From Dactylorhiza incarnata (lineage: Eukaryota > Streptophyta > Magnoliopsida > Asparagales > Orchidaceae), in assembly GCA_033032865.1 (NCBI GenBank), contig JAWHQI010000202.1, positions 2,790,001 to 2,854,000 on the forward strand: a stretch of 64,000 nucleotides of DNA, read 5' to 3'. Position 1 is the stretch's first letter, and each line of letters opens with the position of its first letter. Positions 35,186 to 46,347 of this stretch are shown piece after piece. The notes under the pieces were generated by a model. The model did no database searches, was not told the origin of the DNA, and was given only the letters and a program-made list of their open reading frames with translations. The translations under genes were made by a program, and so were the position numbers.

Positions 35186-35508
35186 TTAAGGATAAAAGCA
35201 TTTGATATGTGTCAGTATAGGGCTCCAGGTGCGTGAGATGTCTTCTCCATCACTTTTCTGAAGGCGGTAAGCCCCATTATTCAATACATCTTTGATGATG
35301 AATGACCCTGCCCAGTTGGGATTCAATTTTCCAACAATACCTGTTCTGGCTGCAACATCTACTTTCCTTAACACAATATCACCAACTGCGAATTGCTTAA
35401 TTCTGACATTCTTCTCGAAGTATTTTTCCATTCTTCTTTTCACTTCCTCCTTCCTGATAGTAGCTTCATCTTGGAGCTCTTCAGTTAAATCTAGGCTATA
35501 CTTAATTC
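35186..35508 (-). pseudogene. pol: Tat-E integrase C-terminus, last part
   Basis: Shows EEVKRRMEKYFEKNVRIKQFAVGDIVL, KLNPNWAGSFII and YRLQ..DISRTWS, then an altered end ..CFYP before the stop. Homologous to Tat-B (63356 on) and Tat-D (about 53480-53816). Continues on the other side of Sire-G. Confidence 0.85.
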
Positions 35509-35513
35509 TTTCA

Positions 35514-36944
35514 TGTTGGAACCTTAGGTTTGATTTGAGTTAGGATCAACCTTTAGTATCTAAGTTTATATCATAATATATATTATAACTTAGATTAATT
35601 ATCATTAAGAAAGAAGGCTGCAAATAGACATATAAATAATATGCTGAAATATAAGAGAAGAAAAGTATTTCATATATTAGCTGCGTTCGACGAACGTCGA
35701 ACGACGCTCAGCCTTCGTCGGACGGCGCTCGACGAAAAGATTACATTACAGCAGCGCTCGACAAATTAGCAAGGAAGCTGCGGTCGACGAATTCCGAACA
35801 GCGGTCGACGAATGACGAACAACGGTTGATGAATTCCAACCAGAACAACGGTCGACGAATTAAATGATGAGCTCGACGAAAGTGGAACACAGATCGATGA
35901 AATATTGTCAGCAATATTATTATACTCTTATACAGCTCGACTAAAATTATTATATATGCTTTTCTGAAATAGCCGTTGCAGCATTAATTAGTACAGCCGT
36001 TGCAAACATTAATTAATATAGCCGTTGCAGAAACCAAAGACGACAACTTATGTTCTCGAGGATCTGGGAAATAAAGGATATATTTATTATATTCCTTTTT
36101 GGTCGGCAAGAATACAAACAGATAAATATACAGCAGATAATATATATCAGAATATATATATATATATGTTATCTTTCGGCAGCAATATATAGAACAGAAT
36201 AGAACAGAACATATTAACATTGTTGTACAGGAAAAGAAAGAAGAAGAAATACAGAGGAGCAAAAAGAAGAAGCAGATCATATATTATTATCTTCTTTTTG
36301 CTAACATATTTCTTGCAGATCTTCTACAACCTGAGACACCAAATCAATATCATTTGCTCACGGAGAAGAAGAAGAAGAGTATCACAACCTTATGAAGAAG
36401 CTCCATACTCAAAGCTGTCAACTATTCTAAATCAGACAGGGGGAGCTTCCTTCAACATCATCATCAAGATCCGAACACAACATCCAATCAGGATCATCAA
36501 AAGTCTTCTCAGCAAAAAGAGAAGAACAATATATCTTTTCCCTTTCTCCTCCCATCTTGTACAGGGTTAAAACTCCCTTCAAAAGTTTACCTGTTGGTGG
36601 CAAGACACCTGATCAAAAAATTTAGTTGGTTTATAAGCACCTGAACAAAATCTTATAGGTGTGAGGGCACCTGATCAAAACTCCTAGTGGATCCTACCAA
36701 GTGTGGTAGAAGAGTAGATGTACACAGTTGAGAGGAAATACTATATATCTTGTGTCATCTAGTTGTGCTTCAGTTTGCTTTGTTTTATTTTTTATTTGTG
36801 CTGTGTTTTATTTATGCACTCTAACTGTTTGTGTTTATTACTCATACAGCACACCTATATATATATATATATATATCATTTATTATAAAACAAAGTTAAA
36901 CAAGAGTTTTAATAATAAGAATAAGAACTAAAACTCTCCTTTCA
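35514..36944 (+). repeat. Sire-G 5' LTR
   Basis: 1431 bp. Palindromic TCGACGAA/GTCGAACG motifs at 35680-35905, spaced GGCACCTGATCAAAA copies near 36605-36680, and AT repeats near 36150-36170 and 36855-36875. Very similar to the 3' LTR with scattered differences. Confidence 0.9.
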
Positions 36945-36946
36945 AT

Positions 36947-36958
36947 TGGTATCAAAGC
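36947..36958 (+). other. Sire-G primer binding site (initiator tRNA-Met)
   Basis: TGGTATCAAAGC, one mismatch to the tRNA-iMet complement. Two further TTGGTATCAGAGGA copies follow at about 37010 and 37077, so the start of the internal region is locally triplicated. Confidence 0.75.
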
Positions 36959-37181
36959 AGGTTGATTTTATCAATTACCCTCATCAGAGGATATCAATTG
37001 TCCCTTTCAATTGGTATCAGAGGAGGCTGATTTTTTTTTTCAATTTCTTGCACCTGATACTCAATTGTCCCTTTCAATTGGTATCAGAGGAAGTTGATTT
37101 TTCACACAGGCTAACACCTGAAATCACAAAGATCACTTAGTTCTTATCTTGTTTTGTTGTAAAAAGGTTTTTCAAAAATTT

Positions 37182-38207
37182 GATGGCACTAGCAGATTTC
37201 TTTTTTTAGATCCACCTTTATGTAATTTGGATAGTTTTAATTTATGGCAAGTTAGAATCAGATTATTTATGAATGCAATAGATGAAAATATTTACAAATC
37301 TGTTTTGACAGGAATTTCATCTTCAATCCCTTCATCTAATGATCAGGAAAGGCTGAAAAGTGCTGATGCCATGGCCATGGAAATATTGGCTAAATCAATG
37401 TCTGATGACATTCTTCTTAAAGTGGCTGATTGCACTTCAGCAAAGAGCATCTAAAACTCCCTCTCAAAGATGGTAATTGAGTCCTCTTCTACATCTTCAA
37501 CTAACTTTACTTTTGATGCAGAACCATCATTCAGTTTAACTGAAGAAGAAGAAAAAGAAGAACAAAAAGCCACAGCTTTCTGCATGTTGGCTATATATGG
37601 TTCAGATTACAAATTAGATGCTAAATCTAAAACAGAGATGGTAACTGAGATTGAGGTATCATCTATTCCTAATTTTACCTCAAATTTCAGATCTATTTTC
37701 AATTTACCTTGTGCAGATTTAAAAATTTCTGAAAATAGAATCAGTAAAAAGCTAATAATAAACAAATTAATTTCTGTTAAAATTAAAGAAGATTTTAAAA
37801 TAACAGCAGAACAATTTATTTGTTTAGAAAATAAGTTAATTAAGGCTGATAAGTTTAAACAAACTTTTAAAGAAAAAGAAATTATGCCTGTTCAGCAACA
37901 TAAAAGAAAATTTTCAAATTTATATTTTAATGAAATAAAGAGGCCAACATATCTAATGATTAAGCATTTGTTTTTACCTATTATAATAACAATTATAATT
38001 AAAGCAGCAGTTTTAAGTTTCTTTGAATTTTCTATCTTAAAAACAAGTCAGATAGACTTCACTTTCTTACAGATTTTTTTTCTCCAAAATCATGTTGAGC
38101 ATTCTACTAAAGTTGCATTGATCAGGAATGATCATGGCACTGAGTGTGAGTCTCTTCTGATTAAAGAGGATTCTATAGAAAGAAACTATCAGATATTGTT
38201 TTTCTGA
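37182..38207 (+). pseudogene. Sire-G gag remnant fused to an integrase scrap
   Basis: The gag N-terminal part (PPLCNLDSFNLWQVRIRLFMNAIDENIY..) is open to TAA 37452-37454. Then 37470-38207 is one open frame of 245 codons: acidic gag part, a Lys-rich coiled coil like that in Sire-A, then VALIRNDHGTE, which is the integrase core motif around its second catalytic Asp. Zinc knuckle, protease, RT and RNase H are gone, so a deletion joined gag to integrase in frame. Probably an accident, but the frame is long. Confidence 0.75.
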
Positions 38208-38387
38208 TTATAAAAATTCTTAGAATCTGTTAACAGCTACCAACTCATTTTGATAAAATCCTATTTAAATCAAGACTTAGGAAATCAGAAATTGCTTAGT
38301 TTTAAAGAGAAATTTAAAAATAATCTCTAACCCTTAAGCCGTAAGTTAATTCAAGACTTTTTTATGCTTAGGAATCCTAAACCAAAT

Positions 38388-38451
38388 AGGGGGAGATTGT
38401 TAGAACCTAGTCTTTATTTGGATTAGGATCCCAACTCAAATAGGGGGAGAT
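38388..38451 (+). repeat. Duplicated polypurine tract and LTR start in Sire-G
   Basis: AGGGGGAGAT then TGTTAGAACCTAG at 38388-38410, and again AGGGGGAGAT at 38442-38451 followed by the true LTR start TGTTGGAACC at 38452. The unit is 54 bp. Confidence 0.8.
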
Positions 38452-39873
38452 TGTTGGAACCTTAGGTTTGATTTGAGTTAGCATCCACCTTTAGTATCTA
38501 AGTTTATATCATAATATATATTATAACTTAGATTAATTATCATTAAGAAAGAAGGCTGCAAATAGAAATATAAATAATAGGCTGAAATATAAGAGAAGAA
38601 ATGTATTTCTTATATTAGCTGCATTCGACGAACGTCGAACGGCGCTCAGCTTTCGTCGGACGACGCTCGACGAAAAGATTACATTACAGCAGCGCTCAAT
38701 AAATTAGCAAGGAAGTTGTGGTCGACGAATTCCGAACAGCGGTCGACGAATGATGAACAACGGTCGATGAATTCCAACCAGAACAGTGGTCGACGAATTA
38801 AATGATGAGCTCGATGAAAGTGGAACACAGATCGACGAAATATTATCAGCAATATTATTATACACTTATAAAGCTCGATTAAAATTATTATATATGCTTT
38901 TTCGAAATAGTCGTTGCAGCATTAATTAATACAGCCATTGCAGACATTAATTAATATAGTCGTTGCAGAAACCAAAGACGGCAACTTATGTTCTTGAGGA
39001 TCTGGGAAATAAAGGATATATTTATTATATTCCTTTCTGGTCGGCAAGAATTCAAACAGATAAATATACAGCAGATAATATATATCAGATTATATATATA
39101 GCTGTTATCTTTCGGCAGCAATATATAGAACAAAATAGAACATAACATATTAACATTGATGTACAGGAAAAGAAAGAAGAAGAAATACAGAGGAGCAAAA
39201 AGAAGAAGCAGATCATATATTATTATCTTCTTTTTGCTAACATATTTCTTGCAGATCTTCTACAACCTGAGACACCAAATCAATATCATTTGCTCAGGGA
39301 GAAGAAGAAGAAGAGTATCACAACCTTATGAAGAAGCTCCATACTCAAAGCTGTCAACTATTCTAAATCAGACAGGGGGAGCTTCCTTCAACATCATCAT
39401 CAAGATCCAAACACAACATCCAATCAAGATCATCAAAAGTCTTCTCAGCAAAAAGAGAAGAACAATATATCTTTTCCCTTTCTCCTTCCCATCTTGTACA
39501 GGGTTAAAACTCCCTTCAAAAGTTTACCTGTTGGTGGCAAGACACCTGATCAAAAAATCTAGTTGGTTTATAAGCACCTGAATAAAAGCTTATAGGTGTG
39601 AGGGCACCTGATCAAAACTCCTAGTGGATCCTACCAAGTGTGGTAGAAGAGTAGATGTGCCCAGTTGAGGAGAACTACTATATATCTTGTGTCATCTGGT
39701 TGTGCTTCAGTTTGTTTTGTTTTATTTTTTATTTGTGCTGTGTTTATTTATGCACTCTAACTGTTTGTGTTTATTACTCATACAGCACACCTATATACAT
39801 ATATATCATTTATTTTAAAACAAAGTTAAACAAGAGTTTTAATAATAAGAATAAGAAGTAAACTCTCCTTTCA
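38452..39873 (+). repeat. Sire-G 3' LTR
   Basis: 1422 bp, same start and end as the 5' LTR. An ORF of 141 codons (39156-39581) has a shorter, shifted counterpart in the 5' LTR and looks incidental. Confidence 0.9.
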
Positions 39874-39878
39874 CTTCA

Positions 39879-40199
39879 TCATTGTAATTTATCCATGCCT
39901 CGCCCCCTTGCTTTGCATACATAATGCTGGGAGTGACCACTTCAAATTCTATTGGAACGACTGCCTCCAAACCATGAGACAATTTGAATGACATTTCCCT
40001 TGTGGCTGAAGTTGGTGTAGTCCGGAGAGTCCAGAGGATGGAAGGGAGTTGATCTGCCCAGTTCCCTTTATGATCAAAAACCCTCTTCATTAGAAGATAC
40101 TGGATTTGTTTATTTGTGGTTTCCACCTGGCCATTACTCCTGGGATGATGTACAGAAGAGAATCGAAGTTCAATTCCAACCTGGTTGCATAAATTGATC
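39879..40199 (-). pseudogene. pol: Tat-E integrase fragment between Sire-G and Sire-F
   Basis: Shows RFSSVHHPRSNGQVETTNKQIQ (the catalytic Glu region), GNWADQLPSILWTLRTTP, KLSHGLEAVVPIEFEV and EAWINYNDE. Open throughout. Continues at 35508 after Sire-G. The upstream part is cut by Sire-F; TGATC (40195-40199) is the likely target copy. Confidence 0.85.
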
Positions 40200-41537
40200 T
40201 GTAAGTTTATAAAGGAAGTAATCTAAATCACCTAGAGGGGGGGGGGGGGGGGGGGGGGATGAATAGGTCTCTTTTATATTCTTTTATTTAGGTTATCTGT
40301 TTTCTGGTTTAGAGCAAGCAAATGATCAACAACACAGAAAGCACACAAGCATCTATAGTGGTTCCCCAAGACAGTGTAAATATGGGTAGTCCACTTTCCC
40401 CCTTCACCCTTCTAACAGTGTGTTAGAAAGGGCCAACTCCTCCAATCTCAGCTCCAAGAGTTTACAACTCAGATCCCTCAGGATCTCTCAGGTTTTTCCA
40501 AACCCTACCTCAGGCAAAACATCCCTACCTCAGATCATCCACTGATCCTATAACTCAGACCCCTTCTTAGTCCTACCTCATAGGAATCCACCTCCTACAG
40601 CTCAGGCAATAAATCCCTACAACCTTAGATCAGCAGATCCTACAACTCAGGCCTTCAGCCCTACAACTCAGAACCCAAAGGTTCCTACAATCTCAGACCA
40701 AATGGTCCTACAAACTCAGGCAAACTTCCCTACTAACTTAGGCAAAATTCCCTACAGTGAAAGAGTATTTGAACTTACTACAGCTGACAGCACAGTAAAG
40801 TTGTCTCCTGTAGTTTCTGCACAGCTTGTGCTATCTTGTAGCTGGTGATGATAATGGCAGCTACAACTTGATCTTCCTCTTCAGTTGAAGGGTGGAAGAT
40901 CACCTTGCTCCTTCTTGCAAAGGACCTAACTTTTTCTCTCAGATTCTTCTTGCTTGTACAGTGAGCAGGAGGAGAATGAGAAGAACTGCTTGGCCGACAA
41001 TGGAACAGTAATTGTTAAGCACTTCACCAGCGCTTTCAAAGTTGCCCTAACTTCTTCTTTTATACATCTCTGATCTTCAATGGCTCTTAGCCGACCTTCT
41101 GACAGGTATGGGAGTGATTGGTGGTCTCCACAATGCATTCCTGCAGCTTGCGCCAAAAGCAGAACCCGCCAGATCATGTTTGAACTGTCTCAGCGGTTGG
41201 GCTGAGATGGTCAGCCGTCTCAGCGGTTTTCTTCTATCCCGTTCCAGTGGATCCACTGAGACAGACAGCTGTCTCAACGATTTTCTTCTATCTGCAGCTC
41301 AGCTTGCCCAGACACCTTCTTAGCGGCTCCTAGCCTTGTCTCAGTAGTTCAGCAGAGACTGAGAGCTTGTCTCAGCAGTTTTGTCAGTAAACAAACTGAA
41401 CAACCCTTGCACCTTGTTAAGTCCTAACCCTGCATGCTTATAAGATAGACATAGGGTTTATCAAATAAAACTTGTACTTAGTATTGAGTGTGAGGCCTCT
41501 TCAAATCAAGGGAACATTGAGGGTCAATTTCCCAATA
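40200..41537 (-). repeat. Sire-F 3' LTR
   Basis: In plus orientation it begins TGTAAGTTTAT and ends ..TTTCCCAATA. A run of 22 G (40237-40258) sits in the conserved C tract before the LTR end, at the same place as the C run in Sire-A. Section 41180-41400 has repeated GTCTCAGCGGTT, the complement of the CCGCTGAGAC motif found after Sire-A pol. Section 40430-40760 is a loose repeat of CCTACAACTCAG. Confidence 0.78.
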
Positions 41538-42604
41538 ATCTCCCCCTATTTGAAGAAGGCAGAACATTCCCAATGCTAAGGTACATACTCAAATAAAAAC
41601 ATATCATGAAAATGAACTATGTAGCATTCATGATAACATTGCTTAAGATAATATTGTTTAAGCATACTTTGAAACCTCGTGATAGATTATGCAAAGCTTT
41701 GACTAGCTCATAAGTTCTCTCCCCCTTTCTAACTCAGATTATATTAAGCTTATTCATAATAACTACCTCTGATAACTTTATCAGAGGGCTAACTCTGATT
41801 TAGTTATAGCATTGGCCATCTCCCCCATTCTGGTTTCTTCAATTATTTTTCCCTTAGGAATTGGGAGGGAACCACTACAGCATTTGCCAACTCGCCCTCA
41901 ACCTGAGCAGGAACTTGCTCCCCCTCAAATTGAGAACTATGATCTTTAACAACTGATCTTGTTCATTTTGAACAACCCATTTTATCTTCCCCTTATTTGG
42001 AGCATATCTATTGATCTTATGATTTAAGGGAGCCTGAAGCTCATCTGATCCAGATTTTCTGATTCAGCTGATCATTCTACTATATACTATCCTACATTCA
42101 ACATTCTTAGGGATATTGTCTACCCTATCATATGGCCTATGCCTACTGTAAATTTGATCAGTTCAGATGTCAGTATGTCATAGCATATAAATTTTTGATA
42201 TATATCATTTTTGCAAGGAATTCATCATATCAAGCACATTGCATTAAAAAAATTCCATAACAGATAATGAAGGTCATATTACCACAGAGATTAATCAATA
42301 CATCAGTGTGATTTTATAATCATGACAATGCAACACAAATTAATTTAACCAATAATACCAAGGTAAAATTTAGCTAAATCTCAGTTTGCACAAAACAGAT
42401 ATAGTAGTAATTTAAACAGATATGTTAGTAATTTAAAACTCAGTTTAGCACAAAATAATTCCGACAAACTACAGTTCACTCATTGTCCAGCCATTCATAG
42501 GAAATTTATACATTCATTCAAAATTTCCTTTTCTTAGAGGAGGAATATTCAGGAAAATCAACAGCTGCTTCTTTTCCCTTGGCTGAGACCAGTTGATTTG
42601 CTGC
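41538..42604 (-). other. Sire-F 3' internal noncoding part
   Basis: No ORF of note. Holds the repeated polypurine tracts. The terminal PPT (complement of ATCTCCCCCT, 41538-41547) adjoins the LTR. Confidence 0.65.
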
Positions 42605-43546
42605 TGTTGAGTCTGAAATCGCACCTCCGAAGGAAATCAGAGGCTGCGGGCTGCCGGTTACTTTTTAAGTGAAGAAAACGAGACCGCTAGCAGCGGTCAA
42701 GGCCAGACTTTGCCCGTCACGGCGATTGCCACTCCTGTGACGGGCTTTCCTTTGATTAAGAAGAAGCGGTTACAGCGGGTTACAGTTGCAGGAAAGCGGA
42801 AGCCGGCCGGTCAGACAGTTCGCAAGACGGGAAACTCGAGACCGCAGCTCAAACAAGAGAGCTCCGGGATTCGAGTGTGCGTGCCTTGGGAGTGTTGCCG
42901 CCCCCTATTTATAGGCTTGGGGGCCTGCCCAAATGGGCAGGGATAAAATAACCGCCTGCCCGGGTACAGGAGAATCGGGCAGGCGGTGACGGGATACAGA
43001 AAGGAAAAAAGAAAGAAGTCGCGCGGCTTGGCGGCTTGCGCTTGCGGGCTGTCTCGTAGAGGGTCTGAAGATGCGGCGACCAAGGCGATGATGCCACCCG
43101 GGCGGTCTCCTACTTGAGACCGGGGCTTGTCTTCTTGGACTTGGTCCTTGCTGGTCTTTATGGAGCAATCCGGGCGGTCTTCGACTCGAGGCAGCGGCTT
43201 GCCCTTGAGAACGTGGCCTGTTGCCTGGACTTGAGCTTTGTCAGCCTTCAAGATGCAACCCGAGCGGTCCCCCAACTTGATACCGCGAGTTACCTTCTGA
43301 ACTTGGACCCTGATAGCCTTTATGTCACCACCCGGGCGGTCTGAGGCTTGAGACCGCGGTATGCTTTTGGAGACCTGGCCTTGATGATCTTCAGTCTTCG
43401 GGGGCGGTCTGAATCATATCAGACCGCCCGGGTCTTGTGTTGGTTGGTTCTGAATGACCTTTGCTGAAACTGAACCGGGCGATCTTAGCTGTTAGGCCGC
43501 CCAGTCTGGGAGAAGTACCACTCGGAAGCGGTCTTTTGGGTAAACA
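42605..43546 (-). repeat. Tat-B 3' LTR
   Basis: 942 bp. Plus reading TGTTGAGTCTG..GGGTAAACA; the sense start is TGTTTACCC. Sense TATA is the complement of CCTATTTATAGG (42904-42915). Palindrome GACCGCTAGCAGCGGTC at 42689-42705. Section 43060-43440 is a loose repeat of CCGGGCGGTCT..GACTTG..CTTG with period about 75 bp. Confidence 0.85.
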
Positions 43547-43628
43547 TAATCCCCGCATATTTTTAAACTCCGAGGAGATTTCGAAAATATCAGTTCTACC
43601 CGCAAGACCGCACCCAACTTGCACTTAA

Positions 43629-43640
43629 GTCTATAAAATT
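43629..43640 (+). promoter_or_regulatory. TATA box of Tat-B antisense gene 1
   Basis: GTCTATAAAATT, 83 bases outside the LTR and about 110 bases before ATG 43740. Confidence 0.65.
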
Positions 43641-43739
43641 GCCTGAGAGCTCTTTCTTCTACATAATTCTCCGGAAACCACGGGACGCTACTCGCCGATT
43701 GCGGTTAGGATATTTTATTTCTGCACACCATTAATTAGA

Positions 43740-45968
43740 ATGGATTTCCTTGATTCCCTTCAAACCCGCGTTGACAAGGGGGGTGACCGGAAGAAAGTCG
43801 AAGAGCGGAAAGATAAGGATGCCCAGAGGAAAAAGAGTCATCGGCCGGACAAGGCCGGGCGATCTCCAAAGGCGGAACCTTCTGGATCCAAGAAGAACAC
43901 CGGGGAAAAAGTTGCAGAGGAGAGGAAAGCCACCGAAGAATTGTTGGCTAAGAAAAGAGCTATAGAGAACGAGGCGGCCAAAGTCAAAGCCGCAAGAGAA
44001 GTAGTGGCAAAGGCCGAAGCCACCCAAGAAGAGGCGGCCACAGATAAAGCCGCCGAGGAAAAGGCGGCTAAAGCTAAAGCCGTCGAGGAAGAGGCGGCCA
44101 AGGCCAAAGTTGCTGAAGAAGAAGCGGCCAAGGCCAAAGCTGCCGAGGAGGAAGCGATCAAGGCCAAAGTAGTCGCGGAGGAGGCGGCCAAGGCCAAAGC
44201 TGCCGAGGAGGAAGCGATCAAGACCAGAGCCACGGAGATCTCGCTATCTGAGGAGAAGACCTTAGGAAAGAAGTCCATAGAGCCCGGGGCGGACCATTCT
44301 ACACCTTCCTTCGACATAGATTTTACTCCATCAGGGACTCCTCTCATGAAACTGAATTTTGGAGAAGAAGGAGAAGTTGTTTCTTCCAGGACGGACGGGT
44401 CACCTACCTCGCCGGTCCTAATTTTTGACGATTCCATCCCTACAAGGCAGACCAACTCGGAGTCGGGGAAGAAGAAGAAGAGAAAAAGAGGCTATTTGTC
44501 AGCCGAGCGAATTGCTAGGAAGCTTCAAAAGTTGAAGGCTAAGAACAGAGCCTTTAAGAAGCCGATGGCGGGCTGTCTCCAAAGTAATCCGCGTGTGAAA
44601 GAGGAAATCGATCCCCCCAATACCCCTCTTGCCAAGTCGGGCGATCTTTTTCTAGATTCTGTGAACAGTGTGTCGATCGGGGGCATCCTTAGAGGGATGG
44701 ATGATTTTCTGAACAAAGATACGTTACTTGATAGCCCTGCGACCTTGAGCCAAACTATTTCCCCTGACGAAAATACTGGTGATTCTGAGAAGGCCGTACG
44801 AGAAGAGAAAGACCGGACCCTAGACGGTTGCGCTTAATGGGCATAAAGGCAGAGAAGATATGGGCGCAGGGCAAGCCGCAGCTGCCCGACCCATTCGCCC
44901 CAGGTAAGCCCGATGCGGGTTATGAAACTATCCGTTTCTTCATCCCGCGTTCTCGGAAAAAGCAAAACAAGTTGTTATTGAATCCGCCGCCGAGCTTCTT
45001 CCTACCCATGACTCAAAACTTAGCATCTAGATGATATAATAATGAAAGGATCTGGCGAGAACAACGTCGGAGAATGGACCCGGAATAATTGAAGCGGCCT
45101 GTTTATTCAGGCATTTTAACTTTATAATCCTTTAATTATTCTATCCGCCTTTGGCTGTGCTAATTACAATTTTTTCTTGTAGATAAACCGGAGGACATAG
45201 TAAGGCCGGGCGACCTAATATCTAGCCTTCCGCCTCTGCCTCAGGTGTCGAACCTTGTGCCAAGATTAGATTCCGGACAGGAGAAGCTGGTCGACTTCCA
45301 ACTTCTTCTGAATAATCTGGAAGTGAAAGTAAGAGAGATGGAGAAGAAAGAGGAGGCAGCTCGGGTTGCGCTGAAAGCCGAGAGGGAAGAACGTCGAGAG
45401 GAGCATCTGATGATTAGGGCCCAGTTAGAGACTGCGCGGGCTGACCTGGAGGCCGAGAAGAAAAGGCGGCCGGAGAGAGAGAGAGAGAGCGTTGGAGGCT
45501 CATCTGGAGTCTGAGAAGAAGGCGCGACTTGATAAGGAGAGAATGCTGATAGACCAGATTGCTACAATAACCGCGCGCTTTGACAGGGAGAAGAGGATGT
45601 CCTCGAAGTTTGAGGAGGACTGTAAATATTATCAGAATAAATATCTTCGCATAACCAGGGAAGTTGACGAAAATCGACGTTCGTCCAGTGATGGAAGATT
45701 CAGGATGTTAAACCGCCCGGCTGTTGGGGCGAGCTCTAACCCCCCACCAGTTAGGGCGTCTGACCCTGCTGCGAATGAGCCCGCCGGGGTCCCTCCTGCT
45801 CGTACGATTGTTGTCGCACGGGTAGAATGGGACGCCGCGCGGCTTCACAGCACGCTCAATCACATCCACTACCATTCGAGTCAGATCTATGGCCTTCTTA
45901 TTCAGACTGGCGACCAGGTCGCTCGACTTCATCGTGAGGATAACCCCCAAGAGCCACATCCACCGTGA
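43740..45968 (+). pseudogene. Tat-B antisense gene 1, mostly open, with frameshifts
   Basis: ATG 43740 opens a 365-codon frame. Lys/Glu-rich start, then an Ala/Lys/Glu coiled coil made of a 10-residue repeat (AAKAKAAEEE-like, 43970-44230), then acidic and Lys-rich parts with VSIGGILRGMDDFLNKDTLLDSP. A shift near 44820 leads to KPDAGYETIRFF.. and a frame with TGA near 45032 and TAA near 45088. Intron 45111-45182 (72 bp, GC-AG). Exon 2 is a coiled coil broken by a shift in a GA run (about 45473-45489), then EWDAARLHSTLNHIHYHSSQIYGLLIQ.. to TGA 45966-45968. Family not recognised; function unknown. Confidence 0.75.
45111..45182 (+). other. 72-bp GC-AG intron in Tat-B gene 1
   Basis: ..TTATTCAG|GCATTTTAAC .. 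TTTCTTGTAG|ATAAACCG. Phase kept after removal (TCA-G joined to AT-AAA). Same place and length as in Tat-E and Tat-C1. Confidence 0.75.
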
Positions 45969-46334
45969 GTGGCTTTTATCTTTCATGAACTATGTCTGTA
46001 ATAATTTTTCTTATTCGCTTCTTGGGATGATCTGACGATTTGGTTTACTTTGGATAATATTTTCCTTTAGCACCTTCTGATGTGCTTATAACCCGTATAA
46101 TTTATGCCGAAATGCCTTATGCCGAATTGATGTGCAGGTCGCGCGACTGGCGCTGAATGCTTGAGATTTTTGTTGAACTTCATTAATATGCTGATTGTAG
46201 ATTTCTATTTAATCGGTCTGACTTGCCTATGCGCAAGCCATTGTTTATTCTTGTTATCTGTGCTGCTTGCGTGATATAATCCATGCGGTTTAATGTCATA
46301 TCCGCGCCATAGTTTTGTTATTTGCAGATCATTA

Positions 46335-46347
46335 TCTCTATAAGTAG
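46335..46347 (+). promoter_or_regulatory. TATA box of Tat-B antisense gene 2
   Basis: TCTCTATAAGTAG, 35 bases before ATG 46382. The 366 bases between gene 1 and this box hold no gene. Confidence 0.65.

Larger units (their letters stand above)
35514..39873 (+). mobile_element. Sire-G: internally deleted Copia (Sirevirus-type) element
   Basis: LTRs 35514-36944 and 38452-39873, with only 1.5 kb between them. Ends TGTTGGAACC..CTCCTTTCA. Flanking TTTCA (35509-35513) and CTTCA (39874-39878) are a target duplication with one change; removing the element restores the Tat-E pol frame. LTR motifs relate it to Sire-A. RT and RNase H are absent, so it depended on other elements to move. Confidence 0.9.
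27559..40199 (-). mobile_element. Tat-E: Tat-type Gypsy element, minus orientation, 3' half in window
   Basis: Left end is its 3' LTR (27559-28371; first bases TATTGAATCC where relatives have TGTTGA). Then antisense genes 1 and 2 on the plus strand, a noncoding part with tandem repeats, and the pol end on the minus strand at 35186-35513 and 39874-40199, split by Sire-G. Sire-F interrupts it at 40200; the rest lies outside the window. ATAGC (27554-27558) is the likely left target copy. Confidence 0.82.
40200..42604 (-). mobile_element. Sire-F: Copia (Sirevirus-type) element, minus orientation, 3' end only
   Basis: 3' LTR 40200-41537 followed, in the antisense direction, by about 1.07 kb of noncoding 3' internal sequence, up to Tat-B at 42605. 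Complementary strand shows the polypurine tract AGGGGGAGAT before the LTR and three more at about 41714 (CTCCCCCTTT), 41822 (CTCCCCCATT) and 41926 (CTCCCCCTCA). This supports a Sirevirus. No coding part is visible. Confidence 0.8.

Noticed and set aside
39156..39581. 141-codon ORF in the Sire-G 3' LTR as a gene
   Set aside because: It lies wholly within the LTR, is low in complexity, and its 5' LTR counterpart is broken.
43838..44455. 205-codon Ala/Ser-rich ORF opposite Tat-B gene 1
   Set aside because: Complement of the Lys/Glu/Ala repeat of the real gene.
45111..45130. A GT donor for the gene 1 intron in place of GC
   Set aside because: No GT common to the three copies lies near the exon end, and only the GC position keeps phase in Tat-B and Tat-E.
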